Origin: Pseudidiomarina atlantica
GTDB taxonomy: Bacteria > Pseudomonadota > Gammaproteobacteria > Enterobacterales > Alteromonadaceae
Length of the DNA: 64,000 bases
Reading direction: 5' to 3'
Assembly (NCBI RefSeq): GCF_000753735.1
Contig: NZ_JPIN01000004.1
Span: 47,445 to 111,444 of the forward strand
A program made the position numbers and the translations under genes. Below the pieces are notes generated by a model. It did no database searches and had not been told where the DNA came from. It saw nothing but the letters and a program-made list of their open reading frames with translations. Positions 63,898 through 64,000 of the stretch are shown here, one piece after another; within the stretch, counting starts at the first letter, position 1, and every line of letters begins with the position of its first letter.

Positions 63898-63922
63898 ACG
63901 CTGATAAGCCGTACATTTGAAC

Positions 63923-63951
63923 AAAAAGCTCGCAGTTTGCGAGCTTTTTTT
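63923..63951 (+). terminator. Terminator of the S8 protease gene
   Basis: AGCTCGCA-GTT-TGCGAGCT is a perfect 8-bp stem, flanked by AAAAA upstream and a run of seven T downstream. It may also work in the other direction. Nothing recognisable follows to the window end. Confidence 0.92.
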
Positions 63952-64000
63952 ATGCGTGTTGCACAACAAAGCAGCAGTCAGTAAAAAAACAGCTAAAAAT

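Overview
The window is a continuous piece of gammaproteobacterial chromosome. It is most likely from a marine alteromonad of the Idiomarina/Pseudidiomarina type. This is an inference from family resemblance, from conserved gene blocks (aroQ-accB-accC-prmA-dusB-fis, dsbD-cutA-groES-groEL, rsd/nudC-hemE, slyX/fkpA, rsgA-psd), and from the number of exported peptidases (M16, S9B and S8, with cytosolic PrlC). No database search was possible. Gene density is very high. No gap exceeds about 170 bp, and I see no insertion sequence, prophage, integron or CRISPR array.

Layout. 1-4719 (minus): an M16 peptidase cut by the window start, then a CNNM-type membrane protein followed by a diguanylate cyclase. 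4812-7084 (plus): a Tag-like glycosylase and a BlaI-like repressor overlapping an M56/TonB_C sensor-type peptidase, with two operators in the promoter. 7085-14310: glutathione reductase, YgjP-like metalloprotease, S9B peptidase lipoprotein, PrlC and two small proteins. 14468-21969 (plus): rpe, trpS, pabA, then arginine succinyltransferase-pathway genes astC-astA-astD, an OsmC protein and rlmJ. 21966-26594: prkB-like kinase, slyX, fkpA, rsd, nudC, hemE. 26756-30916: a two-gene RND pump. 30939-34567: rsgA-psd-glycerophosphodiesterase, orn, and two identical tRNA-Gly(GCC). 34573-38000: a DgcN-like protein behind a LysR regulator, a phosphopantetheinyl transferase and two small membrane or exported proteins. 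38029-43735: a CoA-transferase, then an FNR-type promoter driving an enlarged cytochrome cd1 nitrite reductase whose stop codon overlaps the start of a TonB-dependent receptor gene. 43858-49468: maoP, then purD, an exported methyltransferase-like lipoprotein, purH, fis and dusB. 49593-55081: prmA, accC, accB, aroQ, dsbD, cutA. 55117-57249: groESL with a sigma-32-type promoter and a terminator. 57310-60500: a DUF3016 protein and the EF-P module (epmB, efp, epmA). 60548-63951: a MerC-domain protein under a Zur-like operator, trmA, and a subtilisin-family protease.

Most of the window is housekeeping. The parts that most deserve attention are: (1) the nirS-like gene with an extra N-terminal c-type haem domain, a textbook FNR promoter, a translationally coupled TonB receptor and no haem d1 biosynthesis genes nearby; (2) the MerC-domain gene whose -10 box lies inside a perfect-arm Zur-type palindrome; (3) the BlaI/M56/TonB_C locus with two operators 21 bp apart and no beta-lactamase; (4) a terminator-like hairpin upstream of maoP whose loop contains the maoP -10 element; (5) a predicted exported methyltransferase between purH and purD.
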